A DNA stretch of 8,150 bases from Lachnospiraceae bacterium (lineage in GTDB: Bacteria > Bacillota > Clostridia > Lachnospirales > Lachnospiraceae). Under the pieces are notes generated by a model. That model ran no database searches and was not told where the DNA came from. It saw nothing but the letters and a program-made list of their open reading frames with translations. Of the stretch, positions 5,778-8,150 are shown in pieces (within the stretch, counting starts at the first letter, position 1; each line of letters opens with the position of its first letter). Where the stretch lies: contig DOWG01000129.1 of assembly GCA_003519685.1 (NCBI GenBank), positions 3,260 through 11,409 of the forward strand. Reading direction: 5' to 3'. A program made the translations under genes and the position numbers.

Positions 5778-8150
5778 TCATGTATTATGTTCTATCGGCT
5801 GAAAACATTTTGATACCAGGAACTCCGTCTTCACATAATGCTCCATAAGATCAAGGAGAGTCGCTTCATCATGCATTTCCTTTGCCAGAAGCATTAAATT
5901 AATCTGATTATACCTGGATTCTTCCTCCGATGGTTCTTTCTCATTATGTACCTGGATGCTCTCCGTAATCGTTACTTCCTCCCCATATTCCTCCGTAATA
6001 TAATACTGAAGAACTTCGTGATAGAAAAGGACGAATTCCTTCCCATGGATTCCCATAAAAACATTGGGCATTCGTTCCGTAATATACTCCCCGCTGTCCT
6101 CCGCATCCAGCAAACGGTAGTGAATATAGACCTGCTTCTTCGGATCGGTCTTATATTCGATATAGTATTTATTCAAAATACTATCCGGAAGCTTTACTCT
6201 TCCCTTATACCGTTCAAAAAAAGAAAGTACGATACCTTTTTTCACCAGCCGGTGAATCTGATAAGCAAGGAAGATTTGATCATTTTCTGAGAACTTGCGG
6301 GTGTTGCTATGGTACTTTATCCAGGCCAGCAGACATAAATCATTTTCCTCATAATTGATCTCCCTTCGCATGATCGGAAAGAGCTCCGTATTGATTACCC
6401 AGTCATGAATTAAATACTTATATGCATAGAAGGAGAGAAATGCTCTCACCAGCGTACGGTTCGTTACATTTTTATAATATTCTTTGAAGATAAGAAAGCT
6501 ATCCTGTACATAGCCTTCCGTATACAGCATCTGCACCAGAAGCCTTTCCTCCAGCATGTGGGTATCCACCTCGAAGCCTTTTGCCGCCTTCCAGATACGA
6601 AACATTTCCTTTGTCGGACCGAAGAAATACCGGACTAGATACTTAAGAATTGCCTCATCATACTTATTCCGGTTGAACACATAATAGCACAAATGCACCA
6701 TAAGCTCCTGTTTTCTCTCTCCGCCGCTTGCACTAAGCCAGCCGGAGCAAAACTTCACCAGCAGATTGACCGAAAGCTCTTCATACCCAAAGATTTCAAG
6801 CGCATCCAGTACCTTCTCATAGAAGCAGCGTTTTACCATATACTCCAATAGCTTTAACCGCTTCTCCGGTCTTACCTCGTTGATTGCAATCAAGCTGAGA
6901 TAGTATTCCAGCAGCTCATCATTATAGTATTCATAGTAATAATCAACCAGAGCCTCCAGACAATCATAATAATAAAGCCGGTTGATTCCGTCGATGGAAA
7001 GGACCTTCTTTCTGAGTGCCGTCGCTCTCTCATTGAAAATATGGTCCCTTTGGCACCGGTCAAACAGATGAATCAGCAGTTTCGGATGGTTGCTGTAATT
7101 GATACAGATCTCTTCATAATCCTCCGGCTTCATCAATGGCTGTATTGTATAATCCATGGAAACAGTATAGCGGTTTCCGAAGGTATCCACCGGGAATATC
7201 CGAGCCGTTTTGGAAAAGATATCGACCCAAGCTCTTCCGTCGGTCAATGGTATGTTTTCCTCCAGCTCCAGCTCCTCATGGGTTACTACGATGCCTACTA
7301 TGCTTGGATTATTGCATATAAACTCCTGCCGATAGATGACATAGGGCAGATGGGCGGCCGCCTCCGCCGATACCGCTCCATTTCCGTAAAACTCCCGGTA
7401 TAAAACAGCCAGGCTGCGATTAATATTATGCGCCTCCAGCTGCTTTGCAGTGAACAGCTCCATCTTTTTATAATAGGTTCGGAAAATGGATTCATTCTTG
7501 TGCCTGTTCTTTATCACATAGGCATACAGATACGCCCTCTTATTGTCACTTAAACTGCTGTTATATATAAAATACAGCAGAACCGATTGCGGTAGCTGCT
7601 CCTCCGCATTTTCCTCATGGGAATACATAAAATATTCATACAGCTCGGTAATCGGAAGCTGTGCCTCCACTCCCAAACGGAACCATTTGTGATATTTGCC
7701 GGCTTTTTTGATCCCCTTGATCAGCATACAGCAGATTACGGTAAGAATCTCCGTGATGGGGAATACCTCATACAGCAGAACCAATCCACGGAAAATAATG
7801 GGATGAAAATGTTTCTTTCGATTGGCAAGATAAGCATACTGCTGCGCGACCTCTTTTGTAACAAGCTTATTTTTAATACTGAAATTAAGAACCTGTATCT
7901 CATAGGCAGTCAGTTCACGAAGCAGATACGGCTCCGCATTATAGATGCAGGCCGCCTCATAATAAAGCACCGGACTTCTGTTGCCCGCCGTAAACTGCTC
8001 TTTCATATCCATCAGCTTAAGGCCCCTATTATCCTCATACCGCCGGTCGATATACAGTAAAAACCACAGCATCTGCCAGTGATAGTATCCATGCTCATAA
8101 AATTCGCGGATGCTGTCCGCTGCCTTACGGGTACTCTCCTCCTCCCGTTC
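5778..8150 (-). CDS. DUF5717-like large alpha-helical protein, C-terminal 790 residues (start beyond right edge)
   Basis: The frame stays open to the right edge; 26 codons precede the first in-window methionine at 8072, so the gene is cut by the window and its N-terminus is missing. It ends with TGA. The visible 790 residues are mostly amphipathic helices rich in Tyr, Leu and Glu, in a layout like TPR or other helical-repeat scaffolds. They are interrupted by a beta-rich stretch at about fragment residues 271-338 and a second one near 661-733, followed by closing helices. I see no catalytic motif, signal peptide or membrane segment, so I expect a cytoplasmic scaffold. I recognise it from memory as resembling DUF5717, a family of unknown function in Lachnospiraceae that sits beside DUF5716. 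It is the most upstream visible gene of the four-gene cluster. Function is not known; a scaffold role is inference from the helical repeats and the neighbouring Hsp70-like gene. Confidence 0.8.
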   Translation of the reverse strand, partial: EREEESTRKAADSIREFYEHGYYHWQMLWFLLYIDRRYEDNRGLKLMDMKEQFTAGNRSPVLYYEAACIYNAEPYLLRELTAYEIQVLNFSIKNKLVTKEVAQQYAYLANRKKHFHPIIFRGLVLLYEVFPITEILTVICCMLIKGIKKAGKYHKWFRLGVEAQLPITELYEYFMYSHEENAEEQLPQSVLLYFIYNSSLSDNKRAYLYAYVIKNRHKNESIFRTYYKKMELFTAKQLEAHNINRSLAVLYREFYGNGAVSAEAAAHLPYVIYRQEFICNNPSIVGIVVTHEELELEENIPLTDGRAWVDIFSKTARIFPVDTFGNRYTVSMDYTIQPLMKPEDYEEICINYSNHPKLLIHLFDRCQRDHIFNERATALRKKVLSIDGINRLYYYDCLEALVDYYYEYYNDELLEYYLSLIAINEVRPEKRLKLLEYMVKRCFYEKVLDALEIFGYEELSVNLLVKFCSGWLSASGGERKQELMVHLCYYVFNRNKYDEAILKYLVRYFFGPTKEMFRIWKAAKGFEVDTHMLEERLLVQMLYTEGYVQDSFLIFKEYYKNVTNRTLVRAFLSFYAYKYLIHDWVINTELFPIMRREINYEENDLCLLAWIKYHSNTRKFSENDQIFLAYQIHRLVKKGIVLSFFERYKGRVKLPDSILNKYYIEYKTDPKKQVYIHYRLLDAEDSGEYITERMPNVFMGIHGKEFVLFYHEVLQYYITEEYGEEVTITESIQVHNEKEPSEEESRYNQINLMLLAKEMHDEATLLDLMEHYVKTEFLVSKCFQPIEHNT

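Noticed and set aside
7617..8060. Plus-strand open frame of 147 codons
   Set aside because: Fully antisense to the DUF5717-like gene, with a low-complexity hydrophobic translation and no motif.

Overview
The window looks like a piece of a Firmicutes chromosome, most likely a Lachnospiraceae or related Clostridia species. This rests on recognising two proteins of unknown function (DUF5716-like and DUF5717-like) that I recall mainly from that family, on AGAGG-type ribosome binding sites, and on moderate to low GC. It is family recall from the translated sequence; no search was run. All seven genes lie on the minus strand, so transcription runs from high to low coordinates. No stretch over 300 bases lacks a gene.

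Right part (8150 to 2351): a four-gene, codirectional cluster. In transcription order it holds the C-terminal 790 residues of a large alpha-helical DUF5717-like protein whose start is beyond the right edge; a 420-residue DUF5716-like protein that reads as a divergent Hsp70/actin-fold ATPase with a substrate-binding-like beta domain; a 276-residue TPR protein; and a 389-residue coiled-coil protein with two central membrane helices. Gaps are 87, 52 and 24 bases. I infer a membrane-anchored chaperone-like assembly: membrane coiled-coil anchor, TPR adaptor, Hsp70-like ATPase and a large helical scaffold. The 87-base gap carries a 12-bp inverted repeat, part of which recurs in inverse orientation in the 52-base gap.

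Left part (2350 to 97): a distinctly AT-richer three-gene module with its own consensus promoter (TTGACA, 17 bp, TATAAT). It encodes a Cro/C1-type HTH regulator, an ImmA/IrrE-type zinc metallopeptidase (HEIYH) and an unusually long PIN-like nuclease with its acidic residues in place. The genes are separated by 0 and 4 bases. Two near-identical 15-bp palindromes flank the promoter and are good candidates for the regulator's operators. The likely working model is an autorepressed stress or phage-response switch: the HTH protein represses, the ImmA-like protease inactivates it on a signal, and the PIN-like protein is the RNase effector. This is the best candidate in the window for a little-described toxin-antitoxin or defence system. 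The HTH and protease genes are contiguous and in the same frame, separated only by one TGA, so they are one codon away from the fused XRE-ImmA/IrrE architecture.

Bases 1 to 96 hold no gene I can support.
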